A stretch of 64,000 bases of DNA from Vitellaria paradoxa (GCA_019916065.1 CM034239.1:41184663-41248662); one strand, 5' to 3'. Shown: positions 12,435 through 23,632, counted from the first letter of the stretch. Notes: a model not told the origin generated them from the letters alone. Program-made: numbers and translations.

Positions 12435-13646
12435 GTAAAGTACAAAAATTATTCCTATAATTTACTCTCGGTATTACTTTAGTTTTATACGTTTCAATTA
12501 CAATAGTCAAGTCCCTACACTTTCGATTAAATATTAATTTAATTATTCCGTTAATTGACCGTTAAAAACAACCGTTAGACTGACAATAAAATAGTAATTT
12601 CATATATATTTCACCTTTAGTATTACTTTAGATAACTACGTTACAAATTTCATGACAATTGGCCCCTAATTAATATATAGATAACTACATTACAAATTTC
12701 ATATCATATGAATCAACTAGTGAACAATGAACCTAAAGGTGGAGATTTTCATTTATGTACGTAGTTAACCAAACATGGATTAGATATTGCTCTATGGTTA
12801 GTTCAACATGAGTTTTTATATATATTTTAAAATTTTAAGCCAATCAAAAATTTTCTAAAACGACTTAATTGGTCGTTAGCCATCTTCATGGAAGTAACAG
12901 TAACTCTAAACAGCGCTCAAGTTGGTAATGATTTGCTTTCAAGTTATTAATTACACATTATTATATATTGACCATACATGCTAGGCTTTTCCAACCTAAT
13001 TAGTTGTCTGCAATAAAGATGAAGATGAAGATGGAAATGAAGCAATAAATTTAATTATGACAAGTTGACCAAAAGTCGAAGTCTCTTCCAATAATGGAAG
13101 CTAATTCCAATTTAGAGTTTTCACCAATAAATGCATGCAAACCTCCATGGCAATGAAGATCGATCTCTTGCCCTCCTATTATATATATTAAATTTTAAAC
13201 TGTATTAGCATGATTACTTGAACCAAATAAAGAATCTTAGGTGAAAAAATAAATAAATAAATAAATAAAGAGATTGAAATATAAGAATTAATGAAGAAAA
13301 TCCCCCACTTAATATGAGTGAAAAATTTTGGGTCAAGAACTTTCAACGAGTATCCAATGAGCTCCTTTTTTTTAGTTAAAATTTTCATCAACTTCAGAAT
13401 ACATACATTTTTAGTGGGCATCCAACAACTTATTCAATGGCCCATCTAACATAGGGTTTTAAGAGTTGCAGTGGATAAATGTACTGTAGGGGCTGCAATG
13501 TAAAAATGAAAAATTGAGATGCGATATTGATTTATTTCAAATAATTTAATAATTCTGATTTAACTTATTTTCTTCAAATGATTTAATGATTATTTAATAG
13601 TTTTTTTTTATAGGTAAGGGGGGAACACCCCAGGGTGTCAAACCCG

Positions 13647-15689
13647 CACTACTACAAAAATGCATAAACATCACAACTTTTAAGCGTGATGTTTCACTTT
13701 TTATCTCAGTCACAAAAGCGTGATTGATCCAAGTGAGATTGTAAGTCACCTCTTTTTTATCACAGTTTACAACCGTGATCGAAAACTTACAACAATCACA
13801 CACTAAAAGCGTGATCTTTATGGTAAAAACTGAGATGAAAAGAAATCTCGTGTGATCTTTTATGTATTTTGATCTCACTTTTTTTGAAAAATCGTGATCA
13901 AATATAAACAAATAATCACGCTGAAAAAATGGATTAATTTTAAAAATAATAAAAATCCACATGGCAACCTACTATCACGCCATCATAGCACCGTTTGCCA
14001 CCTTATCATTTTAGCAACCTTATATATTTCATTTTTTTTGTTGCTGCTGAGAATCGAACCCCTGCCATTCATTTGGAAGTTGGTGTAGTTGACCGCTAGT
14101 CCAACCTATCATTTATATATACATTTTGCATATTAATATATATAAACAAATTTTTATCACCTTAGAGGTTACTAAAAGTAATAAAATTATATTATTTTAA
14201 GTTTTTACAATAATTTATTATAACTTTTGTCAACCAATTAGTAGTTAAAAGTTACATTTTTCCTGATCAATTGACCTGAAAAAATAATAAAAAATTTACT
14301 TTTATTTAATTATTTTAACTTTTTGCAACAACTTGAAATTGTAAGTAATATATAGAATAATGTGAATACTTAATAAATAATTTATAAATATCTATTATAT
14401 TTAATTAAAAATAATCTCAAATCTTTTTCTTATTTTCCTTTACTCTTTGTGTATAGCATATATTTAATCATAACTCACTATTTATAATATATTTTTCTTC
14501 ATTTTGTATTATATTTTTAAAAGTAATTAGGTCACGTTTAGTTTTAGTTCTAGAAAATTGTTGTTCAAAACAAAATTTTTGAAAATTATTTTAAAAATTG
14601 ATTTGTAATACAAAAAATATTTTCAATGATTATATTCAAAAATTAGTTCTAAAAAAACAAAAAAATGAAAATTTTTATTATTTTTATTTGTAAATTTTTA
14701 TCACTTCCAACAAAATATAAAATAATGTCACTTTTAATATAAATAATATTAAAGATACACTAAATATTTATTAGATACTAAATATTTAATATTCAACTTG
14801 TTATAAGTTATACAAATTATGAAAACTACTTCCATATATTTACTAAAAAAATAATAATTATATATTTAGCGTTATTTAAATTTGATTTGATAAATTTAGT
14901 TTTAACATTAATTTTAAATTTTTTTGTTTATTGATCTATGATTATTGTTTTTATATCATATTCAATTAATTAAAATTAATAAATATAAATAATATTAAAG
15001 ATACATGAAATATTTATTAGATATTAAATATTTAATATTCACCTCGTTATAAGTTATACAAATTATGAAAACTACTTCCACATATTTACTGAAAAAAATA
15101 ATAATCATATATTTAGTGTTATTTAAATTTGATTTGGTAAATTTAGTTTTAACATTAATTTAAAATTTTTTTGTTTATTGATCTATGATTATAGTTTTTA
15201 TATCATATTCAATTAATTAAAATTAATACATAAATGTTACAATAAAGTTTACAAAATCTAATTTAAATCATATAAGATAATAAACAAAATTATTTCAGAG
15301 AGATATAAAGAAAAAAATAACAATATTATCTCTCATTCTTTTAATTATCTCATTTTTTTTAAGATATAATTTTACTCACTTTTTGATATCAGTTTTTTTT
15401 AGAGATGTTTTCACTGATCTTTTATCTCAGTTTTTTCTAGAGATAGTTTTCACTAATTTTTTATCTCAGTTTTTTGTTGAGATGGTTTCCACTGATCTTT
15501 TATCTCGTTTTAAATACAATCACGGTTTTAACAAAAATGAGATAAAAAGTATTAAAAGTAACTTTTTATCTCAATTTTTTAATTAGACTGAGATAAAAAG
15601 TTTAACTCACAAATCTTTATCACGCTTTTTCTAAAACTGTGATCTTTATGAATTTCTTAGTGTGATCTTTATCAATTATTGTAGTAGTG
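13647..15689 (+). mobile_element. Non-autonomous CACTA (En/Spm) transposon, copy A, 2043 bp
   Basis: The ends are CACTACTACAA and TTGTAGTAGTG, flanked by the 3-bp target duplication CCG (13644-13646 and 15690-15692). The subterminal zones are packed with short inverted motifs of the type aaaagcgtgat / atcacgctttt, as expected for transposase-binding sites. The right subterminal part (about 15390-15500) has a roughly 45-bp motif repeated three times (tttttatctcagtttttt type), which creates spurious repetitive ORFs. No transposase is encoded. The CACTA superfamily is inferred from the terminal CACTA and the 3-bp duplication. Confidence 0.88.
14047..14105 (-). other. tRNA-like segment inside the CACTA element (copy A)
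   Basis: On the minus strand this reads ggactagcggtcaactac, then about 35 bases later gggttcgattctc, resembling Pol III A and B boxes. The same segment lies in copy B (about 61720-61782), in the same position relative to the element ends. No cloverleaf with intact acceptor stem was found, so this is not called a tRNA gene. Confidence 0.45.
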
Positions 15690-17600
15690 CCGGGTGGATG
15701 AGCAGGCAAATGGGGCCGGCTGCCACTCAGCCAAGAACAATGCATTATTAAATAATGGTTCATATTATTTAATAGTGTAGATCTCTCAATGATTTAATAA
15801 TGTGCGTCTCAACCTTTTATTTTTGTACTGTGGCTTATAGTGCACTTATCAATTGTAGCTCTTGAAGGCCATCCAACATATACTGCCAACCATCCAACAA
15901 ATTTAGCCAACCCATCTAGCACATCAAGTAAGCTTTCTCCAACACACCAAACTCAATAAGCCTCAATTCTAGTTTAGAATATGCTCTGCATCGATTTTAA
16001 AACTATCAATTTTATATTCTGGAACACCCTAGCTTAGTTCTAAAAATACAAAACTAAAATTATTATTTTAGTAAAAAATTATCATATTACAATGAAAAAC
16101 CTAGCAATAATTTAAGAAGCGCAAATTTGTCTTGATTTTCTTTTGTTGAGTTAGCATTTGTATGACTAAATGTTGAAATTCTCAAACATCCTTTATCAAA
16201 TACTTTTCAATTCATCAGAATTTATATTCCTGGGCCAAGATGTTCCAAGTTGTCAAGCACCGATTTTTTTTTTTTTTAAGCATTAACTTCTTCTTTTTTG
16301 GAGTGGGGGGAGAGTAATTTTTGGCCACTAACTTTTTATTTTTCTAAATAATTAAAATTATTCTCTTAATTACATTTTTATTAACTTTCAAATCATAAAG
16401 AGAGAATATGTCAAATTTAAAAAAAGAAAAGAAAAATTCTGGCAGTCATAGCATAGTCTTTTCTCTTCCCTCTAAAAAAAAATTAATTTTTTCTTACTCA
16501 CCCATAATATGAAATGCACTCATCGCGCATCATGCAACACTTACGGATCACTTTTTCAAATAGATAAGTAAAAATAAAATTTAAAATGTATAAAATTTAA
16601 GCATTGGGCAATATACATATAAAACTGCAGAGCAAGAAAATTTAGAAAATATCGATTCAAGAGTATACATTTTGTATACTCTCTATATATAATTTTGTAT
16701 ACTCTATATATATATATATACACACACAAAACTATATACTCTCTGCAGTTTTCTCTCTATATTTAATTTTGTATATATATTTAATTCGAGAGTATACATT
16801 TATATATGTGACTTTTTTAATTTTATTCCATTAATTATAACAACTATTAGTGAAACTATCAAATTACTCTTTAATAAAATTTTTTATTTTATTAATTTTA
16901 AAAAAATTAACCAAATTTAATAAAATATATTTCATATTAGTTAAACTAAATTAAATATTATTTTAATTATATTATTAATTTAATCATATTATTTATGAAA
17001 ATAATTTAATTCAAAAAATATAATATATCAAATATAATATAAATATATTATTGATCAAAAATAATTTAATAAGATATATTTCAAATTAAAATATATTATA
17101 TAATTTAATAAAATATATTTCAGATTATATTATTTATTAAAAATAATTTAATAAAATATATTTCCAATATACATCGAAAGTACAGGGATCTGATTGTTAT
17201 AATTGAAAACGTGAGAGACTAAACTAACACTGATAGTGAATTATAAATGAAATTACCATTTTATCCTCAGTTTAATGTTGTTTTTAATGGTCAACTAACG
17301 AAATGAACGAATTAATATTTGATCGAAAGTATAAGGCTTTGACTATTATAATTGAAATATGTGGGACTAAAGTTATATTAAGGGTAAACTGCAAGGGTGA
17401 TTTTTATACTTTACCCTATTTTTTATTTCATGCTAAATTTCGAAATCCTTTTACTTTTGTAATATCACTAGACAAATTAAATCTAGAGCTTCTTCGACTT
17501 CTTCAAACCTAATGCAACACTCAAATGTTGTAGTTAGAGCTGCAAAGTTGATGCTATCGATTTTAATTTCATCTTTCGATGCCCCTCAGGAAAGACAAGT

Positions 17601-18342
17601 AGCTTTTGCTTGAGCTTGGTTTCATGAATAACTTTCCTAAAGGCGTCCCATTCCCCTAATTTGGACTAAAGTAACCTTGTCCTTAAATGTCCCAGCCCCA
17701 AACTTGACACATTGGTATGAATACAATATGGGCTATAAAAGATAACAAAGAACAAAATTTAGTTGAGGATGAAAATTTAGTTCTTTACCATTTTCTATTA
17801 TAGATCATTGATCAGTTAATCAAACAAACAATCTCACAATAGAAAAAATAAAAAAATTAAACACTATGATATATGTGAGGGACTCTGTCTGTAGGAGAGT
17901 AAAACAATAGATAAAGTAGAGAAGTAATACCTTTTATCCACATCGCTTGGGTAGAGAAATGAAGTGTCATATATGTAATGTTCGATATCTATAAAATACA
18001 ACGCATTTTAAAATTGTGAGAATATTGGATTTAGTAGAAATTTTGGGGTTAAACATGCTTCAGTGTCGAACAATACTGTACTGTATCAAAAAACTTCATG
18101 TCACGAAGAAAAAAAAAAAAAAAAAACCTTTGCTACATGCAATATCCTACAAAGAAGGATTGCAAATTGAGGGTACATCAAACTATTTTGGGGCCTAAGG
18201 TGAAAAAAATTTGGGCCTAAAAATTTTTCATACATTGGCTTCGTACTATTGATATTGTTTCTATAAACTAAGATAAGTTCAAAAATTTTTTGAGATTAAG
18301 ATAAATATTGAAATTGAGGAGGGGATAAATTTAAAATTGTTA

Positions 18343-18373
<31 letters not shown>

Positions 18374-19184
18374 AAATTTGAGACCTTTTTATTGAATGAG
18401 GTCTTAGACATTCGCCTAAGTTGCTAGTGTTTGAATTGGCTCTGACCATAATAGGATACACAATTTATTTTTCGTAGCCCTTGAATGCACCAATCATAAT
18501 GAACATTTTCATCGACACATAATAAATTACACATTTGAACTCTTTCGAAGCATGCACACACAAATATGGAAAGAATAATCTTTTGTAGAAAAGTTAAGGA
18601 AAATCTCCTTGATGCACAATAAATGAATGAATATAATTGTGCGGGGATAAAATTTCAATCTCACACAAAAGTTATCATGTCAACAAAATTCTCCCTTTGT
18701 TACTTGCAAAACAAGAATTAATGAAGAAATTCACGGTCGGGAGAGACTCTCCAATACTTAAGATAGAAAATATTCAAAGAAGTGTAACAATGAAAGAGAA
18801 TTTAATTTATTATAGTAAGCATATTACATACACCTCGTTAAGTGATCTCCCTAAACTATTTATAGACACGAAAATATGCAGTTATCTTCCTTAACTATTT
18901 CAATCTTAATGTGAATTTAATGACTTGCTCTACGAACGTTATGTACCAGGCCTTAGGCCCATTTCCAACCAATTTTATTTTATCTTTTTAGTCCTTTTTT
19001 TTTTTAATTTTCAGAATTTAAACAACTAAAAACAAAATAAAACATGTTTGATAACGTTTTTATGATTTTAACAACAGTTTTCAATTTCAAAAATTTGACT
19101 ATTATCAATTTTTTTTTTCACATTATGACAATTAAAAAATGTATTTTTACTTGTTTTGGTAATTTTATTTTAATTTTTGTCACT
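17601..19184. other. Non-coding region of degenerate repeats
   Basis: No gene is supported. The stretch at about 18180-18450 (gggcctaagg ... ggtcttagacattcgcctaag) looks like an old dispersed repeat with related, inverted ends. A poly-A tract lies at 18109-18125, and a TA/T-rich microsatellite at about 18340-18373. Short ORFs here (17303-17512, 18637-18894) lack recognisable domains. Confidence 0.5.
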
Positions 19185-19204
19185 TACTAATTTAAGATAT
19201 TATT

Positions 19205-19642
19205 CAGAAGATGACAGTTATAGAGATGAGAATGTTAAGATGGATGTGCGGGATTACAAGGAGAAATAGGATTAGGAACGAGAAGATTAGGGGCAAAGTA
19301 GAAATATTACGAATTGAAGATAAAATGAGAGAAGATCGATTAAGATGGTTCGGTCATGTTAGAAGGCGTCTCCGTAAAATGAGAGAAGATCGATTAAGAT
19401 GGTTCGGCCATGTTAGAAGGCGTCCAACGGAGACACCTGTTAGAAGGTGTGAAAGTATGAAGATTGCTACGAGTAGGAGAGTAAAAGGAAGACTCAAGAA
19501 AAGTTGAAAAGAAACTACTAAACATGACTTTACCTACCTGAATCTAATAGACAACATGACCCTTAACAGATTTGATTGGCGTGGTCAAATATATATAGCT
19601 GACCCTATCTAGTGAGAAAATACTTGGTTTGGTTTGGTTTGG
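19205..19642 (+). mobile_element. RTE-like LINE, 3' fragment
   Basis: This is a severely 5'-truncated relative of the LINE at 4477-6023. It encodes [19 protein letters not shown] and [17 protein letters not shown] motifs and ends with the same 3' stretch and a (TTTGG)n tail. A perfect 20-bp target duplication, tactaatttaagatattatt, flanks it (19185-19204 and 19643-19662). A 54-bp segment (19322-19375 and 19376-19429) is tandemly duplicated in frame. Confidence 0.9.
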
Positions 19643-19662
19643 TACTAATTTAAGATATTATT

Positions 19663-20688
19663 TGAGAAAGTTTTTTGACTTTTTTTAAAATGATCAAATT
19701 TACTCTCTTTTATTTTATACTTTTTTTAAGTATTGAAGGGCAAAACTGTCAAATTAATAAAAAATTAAAAAATTAATTACTAAAAATATAATTTCTCTCT
19801 TCTTCTAAAAAAAATTAATTTTTTAATAATTAATTACTAACTAATTAAAAAAAAATTTTAACTTCCCAAATCATCACTTCTAACAACGTACCACTGCCGC
19901 TGCTATCCCCACAAAAATGTCCATGTCTTCCTTTCAAACCATGTACAGTCCCGAGTAACCCTCCAAACTTGCCTACCACAAACTTGTCCTCTTTCATTTA
20001 ATAAAATACTGACTTTTTCGATGATAATGTTTTTATGAAAATGTCTCCAATATATATTTTATTTAGGATTCGGAATACCATCAAACACGCGTTGAAAATG
20101 AATTTGCATTCCAAACTTGCAGGTGCCAGATTCCCACCGCTTCCAAGAAGTCCACCCACGACAAAATTTGATTGCAGTGTCAGCAATTGATTGATTGACG
20201 GTGCTATAAAAAAATAAAACATTTTGACAGTGCCGTATTAGAATTAGGTGAAATTTAGGATGATAGAAGTGAGATAAGATTAAATATGTACTGTTTAAAG
20301 TTAAATAAAAAATATAAAATTTTATAAACTCCCACTCTCACGAATTATGATAATGTAAAAAATTTAAATTTTTACTTATTATATAAAATACAAAATATTA
20401 ATTTTTATAAATTTATACAAAATTGTGCGTTGGTAATTCGTATAATGAAATAAAAAGTAAATAATTTTAAAATATTTTTAAAATTTTTATTATTTTTTAT
20501 TTCACCAAATAAACCCTCAATAACAATTTTTATAATTTAATAATTAATTATATAAAGAATAAATGGATAGGAAAAAAAAAAAAAAAAGTTAACTTCAGCT
20601 TCTTGTATCTATATTATCTAAATACACCATGCATCACCCGTGTATTCAGGCCCACTGCTTCTGCTAAAAAATATTTGTGCAGACAGAC
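19663..20688 (+). promoter_or_regulatory. Upstream region of the intact RLK, with a possible TATA box
   Basis: This AT-rich non-coding DNA precedes the RLK start at 20689. TATAAAG at 20551-20557 is a plausible TATA box, which would place transcription start about 100 bases before the ATG. A small A/T-rich MITE-like stretch (about 20240-20515) and a poly-A tract (20574-20587) are also present. No specific regulatory motif can be assigned with confidence. Confidence 0.35.
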
Positions 20689-23085
20689 ATGGGTATGAGA
20701 GACAATCCATGCTTCGTGCTTTCTCTTTTCTTCTTCAGCTTCTGTTTTAACAACCATCTCTTCCTTGCATCTGACACCATCTCTGCGAACCATTCTCTTT
20801 CTGGGGACCAGACCATAGTCTCAGCAGGTGGGCTTTTCGAGTTGGGTTTCTGCAAACCAGGTAACTCTTCCGATCACATTTACATATGTACAAGGTACAA
20901 GAAAATACCAACTCACGACATAGTATGGGTAGCAAACAGAGAAACACCCATCTCTGATAAAAATTCCTCAGAGCTGAAAATCATAGATGGCAACTTGGTC
21001 CTTCTCAACGAATCCAAAATCCCAGTTTGGTCCACAAACCAAAACTCCACCACTTCAAATTCTGTCGTCGCAGTTCTTCTTGATGATGGTAATCTGGTTC
21101 TGAGGGACATTCATGGGATTAATTCAAAAGAGTCAATTTGGGAGAGTTTTGATAACCCTGCCCATACATGGTTGCCTGGTGCGAAGACTACGTACAACAA
21201 GAGAACCAACACAAGCACAACCTACACTTCATGGAGGAATTCAGAAGACCCTGCACCTGGTTTATTCTCCCTGGTTCTAGATGGACGTGGCAATCAGAGT
21301 CTTTTACTGTGGAATGGGTCTGTTCATCAGTATTGGACAAGTGGACCCTGGAATGGGGCGATTTTCAGTTTGATGCCAGAAATGAGGGGTACTCCTTTAT
21401 TTAATTTTAGATATGTTGACAACGAGAATGAGAGTTGCTTCATTATTTCTTTGGCCAATCCTTCTGTGATATCCAGATTTACCCTGGATATTTCCGGGCA
21501 ATTCAAGGTCCTCACTTGGTTGGATGATTTGAAGGGATGGAACTTATTGGAAACTATGCCGAGACAGCAGTGTGAGGTTTATGCTTTTTGTGGGCCGTTT
21601 GGCACCTGCAATGAGAATGCTCTTCCGTTCTGTAGTTGTTTGACGGGTTTCAATGCCAACTCCGACAAGGATTGGAAACTGAAAGATTATTCTGGTGGGT
21701 GTGTGAGGAAAGCTCAGTTAGCAGCGTGTGGGGGGAATAGTACTAGCGTTGCTAATCAAGAAAGGGATGAGTTTATGGTATATTCCAACGTGAAATTGCC
21801 TGGGAATCCTCAACCTGTGGCCGTTGGGAGTGCCAAGGAGTGTGAATCTGCCTGCTTGAATAACTGTTCTTGCACTGCTTTTGCTTATGAAGGCAGTGTG
21901 TGTTCAATTTGGATTGGGGGGCTCTTAAATTTGAAAAAACTCTCGGATAGGGATGGTAATGGAAAAACTCTTAATCTCAGGCTAGCCGCTTCTGAGTTTA
22001 GAATGGCTAAAAATAACGAAAGGAGAACAATAGGTGCTGTTGTGGGTTCTGTTGGAGGAGTATTACTCTTTGTTGCTTCCGTTTTTGTTATTAGCAGCTG
22101 GATGCGTCGAAGGGGACTAGTCCGTGGAATAACAAAATTAGTAGAGGGTTCATTGATTGTATTTGCATACAAAGATTTGCAAATTGCAACTAAAAATTTT
22201 TCGGAAAAGTTAGGGGAAGGAAGTTTCGGTTCTGTTTTCAAGGGAGTATTGCCCGATTCAACTGCGATCGCTGTGAAGAAGCTTGAAAGTATCAGCCAAG
22301 GAGAGAAGCAATTCCGAACAGAAGTTAGCACCATTGGAAATATCCAGCATGTCAATCTCGTTCGGCTCCGTGGATTCTGCTCTCAAGGTAAGAACAAGTT
22401 ATTAGTTTACGACTACATGCAGAAGGGCTCGTTGAATTCTCATCTTTTCCCCAAGAAAGGGTCCGAGTTTTTGGACTGGAAAACAAGGTATAAGATTGCC
22501 CTTGAGACAGCGAGGGGTTTGGCTTATCTCCACGAGAAGTGCAGGGATTACATCATACACTGCGACATAAAGCCTGAGAACATTCTACTAGATGCTGAGT
22601 TCTGCCCAAAAATAGCAGATTTTGGTCTAGCCAAGCTTTTTGGTCGAGAATTCAGCAAAATTATGACGACCATAAGAGGGACAATAGGGTATATTGCACC
22701 AGAATGGATATCAGGCGTGGCCATAACAGTTAAAGCTGATGTTTATAGTTATGGAATGATACTTTTTGAACTTATTTCCGGAAGAAGAAATACTGAGCAC
22801 TTTGAGAAAGGGAGATTTAGATTCTTCCCTAGCTGGGTAGCAAGTGTAGTCATAGAAGGAGGTAATGTGCTTGATCTATTGGACGGTCGATTGGAGATCG
22901 AGAGCATAAATGTTGAAGAGGTGAGGAGACTATGCAGAGTTGCATGTTGGTGCGTCCTAGATGATGAAAATCAAAGGCCAACAATGGGTCGGGTTGTTCA
23001 GACCCTCGAAGGGATTTTGGATTTGGAGCCTCCTCCAACTCTTCCAGGATTTTTTCAAGCTTTTCTTGATGACCAGGACGACTAG
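20689..23085 (+). CDS. G-type lectin S-receptor-like Ser/Thr kinase (At2g19130-like), intact
   Basis: The ORF encodes a 798-residue receptor-like kinase, single exon, of the S-domain class. Order: signal peptide (about 1-27), B-lectin domain (about 28-148, with VWVANRETPI at 79-88), S-locus glycoprotein and EGF-like region (about 180-320), PAN/apple domain (about 345-430, CLNNCSCTAFAYE), TM helix (about 448-470), kinase domain (about 505-775). The kinase has a P-loop GEGSFGSV (509-516), Lys530, HCDIKPEN with catalytic Asp626, DFG (Asp644) and APE (670). HRD is HCD, so it is a non-RD kinase, as is usual in this subfamily. The ATG at 20689 (MGMRDN) is preferred over an in-frame GTG at 20677 because paralogues start MGIRNN. 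It should sit in the plasma membrane with the lectin side outside. The ligand is unknown; family members act in immunity and stress signalling. It is the only intact RLK of the cluster. Confidence 0.95.
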   Translation: MGMRDNPCFVLSLFFFSFCFNNHLFLASDTISANHSLSGDQTIVSAGGLFELGFCKPGNSSDHIYICTRYKKIPTHDIVWVANRETPISDKNSSELKIIDGNLVLLNESKIPVWSTNQNSTTSNSVVAVLLDDGNLVLRDIHGINSKESIWESFDNPAHTWLPGAKTTYNKRTNTSTTYTSWRNSEDPAPGLFSLVLDGRGNQSLLLWNGSVHQYWTSGPWNGAIFSLMPEMRGTPLFNFRYVDNENESCFIISLANPSVISRFTLDISGQFKVLTWLDDLKGWNLLETMPRQQCEVYAFCGPFGTCNENALPFCSCLTGFNANSDKDWKLKDYSGGCVRKAQLAACGGNSTSVANQERDEFMVYSNVKLPGNPQPVAVGSAKECESACLNNCSCTAFAYEGSVCSIWIGGLLNLKKLSDRDGNGKTLNLRLAASEFRMAKNNERRTIGAVVGSVGGVLLFVASVFVISSWMRRRGLVRGITKLVEGSLIVFAYKDLQIATKNFSEKLGEGSFGSVFKGVLPDSTAIAVKKLESISQGEKQFRTEVSTIGNIQHVNLVRLRGFCSQGKNKLLVYDYMQKGSLNSHLFPKKGSEFLDWKTRYKIALETARGLAYLHEKCRDYIIHCDIKPENILLDAEFCPKIADFGLAKLFGREFSKIMTTIRGTIGYIAPEWISGVAITVKADVYSYGMILFELISGRRNTEHFEKGRFRFFPSWVASVVIEGGNVLDLLDGRLEIESINVEEVRRLCRVACWCVLDDENQRPTMGRVVQTLEGILDLEPPPTLPGFFQAFLDDQDD

Positions 23086-23324
23086 GTTTCTCACTGCAGT
23101 CACTGGGTTTTTCCTGCCCTACTGTCAAGATTCACAGCTTTGGAGCGATCCTTCATGAGCCAAAAACAAGTATGTGCTTTTTATTATGTAAATTTTAGTT
23201 ATATCTGTAAAATGCTTAAACCATGAAGCTATTTTTCCTTTATTCGATTTGTAATCAATGTAACTCGTATTGAACTGTATTATGCACAGCAAAGTAATTA
23301 AATTTAATATTTTTTTACTTTATT

Positions 23325-23330
23325 AATAAA
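23325..23330 (+). terminator. Possible polyadenylation signal of the intact RLK
   Basis: AATAAA lies 240 bases after the stop codon in a T/A-rich context. The whole 3' flank is conserved in the pseudogene at 1468-2406. Confidence 0.4.
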
Positions 23331-23632
23331 ATTAAATGAACAATTAATGTTTATAAAATTATTATAATTATCAATTTCATTAAACTAAAATGGTGTTAAA
23401 GGAATTGTTAATTTTAAAATATCTTATCTTCCTCAAGCAATTTTAAATAGGCTAATAGTTTAATATATTAACTTAGCAATATCTTAATATATTTACAATG
23501 TTATAAGGTGGAGATAACAACAAATAATTATAATCTAATACACACATTAATAAAAAAAAGAAATTATTGCATTTCGTCTATTAAAAAAATAAAAATTTAT
23601 AGGAAATGATAGTATTGTTTTACAAGTATTAT

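Larger units (their letters stand above)
13601..15738 (-). mobile_element. tRNA-derived SINE, split by a CACTA element
   Basis: Joining 13601-13646 to 15693-15738 and reading the minus strand gives a short element of roughly 90 bp. It has an A-box-like TGGCTGAGTGGCA, a B-box-like GGGTTTGACACCC and an A-rich tail. The matching place in the left arm (near 10310) lacks it. Its flanks, aatgattatttaatag (13585-13600) and aatgcattattaaataatgg (15739-15758), look like a diverged target duplication. The CACTA element sits between the A and B boxes. Confidence 0.65.
8676..17414. mobile_element. Giant palindromic (foldback-like) element, nested insertions inside
   Basis: The left arm (about 8676-11905) and right arm (about 12034-17414) are reverse complements along their whole length, apart from a SINE plus CACTA insertion in the right arm (13601-15738). 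Without that, both arms are about 3.2 kb and the spacer is about 130 bp. Outer ends read gtaaagtacaaaaattaccc and, in reverse complement, gtaaagtataaaaatcaccc. Copy 2 of the surrounding duplication has no such sequence: its flanks join near 29980-30005. A possible imperfect 9-bp target duplication is tatttttga / tatttttta, which would fit a Mutator-like TIR element. No transposase ORF is visible. The superfamily assignment is tentative; the palindrome itself is clear. Confidence 0.85.
2407..17600 (+). repeat. Segmental duplication block, copy 1
   Basis: This non-coding block follows an RLK and matches copy 2 (23086-30168) nearly throughout and copy 3 (30882 onward) in its middle part. Anchors: the stretch around 3040-3170 matches 23850-23960 and 31780-31910; 6490-6650 matches 26440-26590 and 34320-34480; 7360-7420 matches 27320-27390 and 35150-35220. 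Copy 1 is enlarged by three insertions missing from copy 2: a MITE (3181-3329), a LINE (4477-6023) and the giant palindrome (8676-17414). Homology with copy 2 resumes after the palindrome at 17425-17600, matching about 30005-30168. Confidence 0.85.

Noticed and set aside
13594..13962. 122-codon minus-strand ORF near the left end of CACTA copy A
   Set aside because: It runs through the subterminal inverted motifs and across the element boundary; no domain and no conserved start.
14047..14105. A functional tRNA gene
   Set aside because: A- and B-box-like motifs are present, but no convincing acceptor stem or anticodon arm; kept only as a tRNA-like segment.
15383..15586. ORF with repeated FFRDVFTDLLSQFF-like units (and its counterpart at 60428-60679)
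   Set aside because: The repetition comes from the 45-bp triple repeat in the CACTA subterminal region; present in both copies as DNA repeats, not a protein family.
17520..17640. Possible coding fragment conserved between copies 1 and 2 (also 30070-30170)
   Set aside because: Conserved only as part of the segmental duplication; all frames contain stops and no family is recognisable.
20677..20688. GTG start four codons upstream of the RLK ATG
   Set aside because: Plant nuclear genes rarely start at GTG, and paralogues begin at the aligned ATG (MGIRNN).
21885..22355. 156-codon minus-strand ORF inside the intact RLK
   Set aside because: Antisense shadow of the TM and kinase coding sequence; no independent family match.
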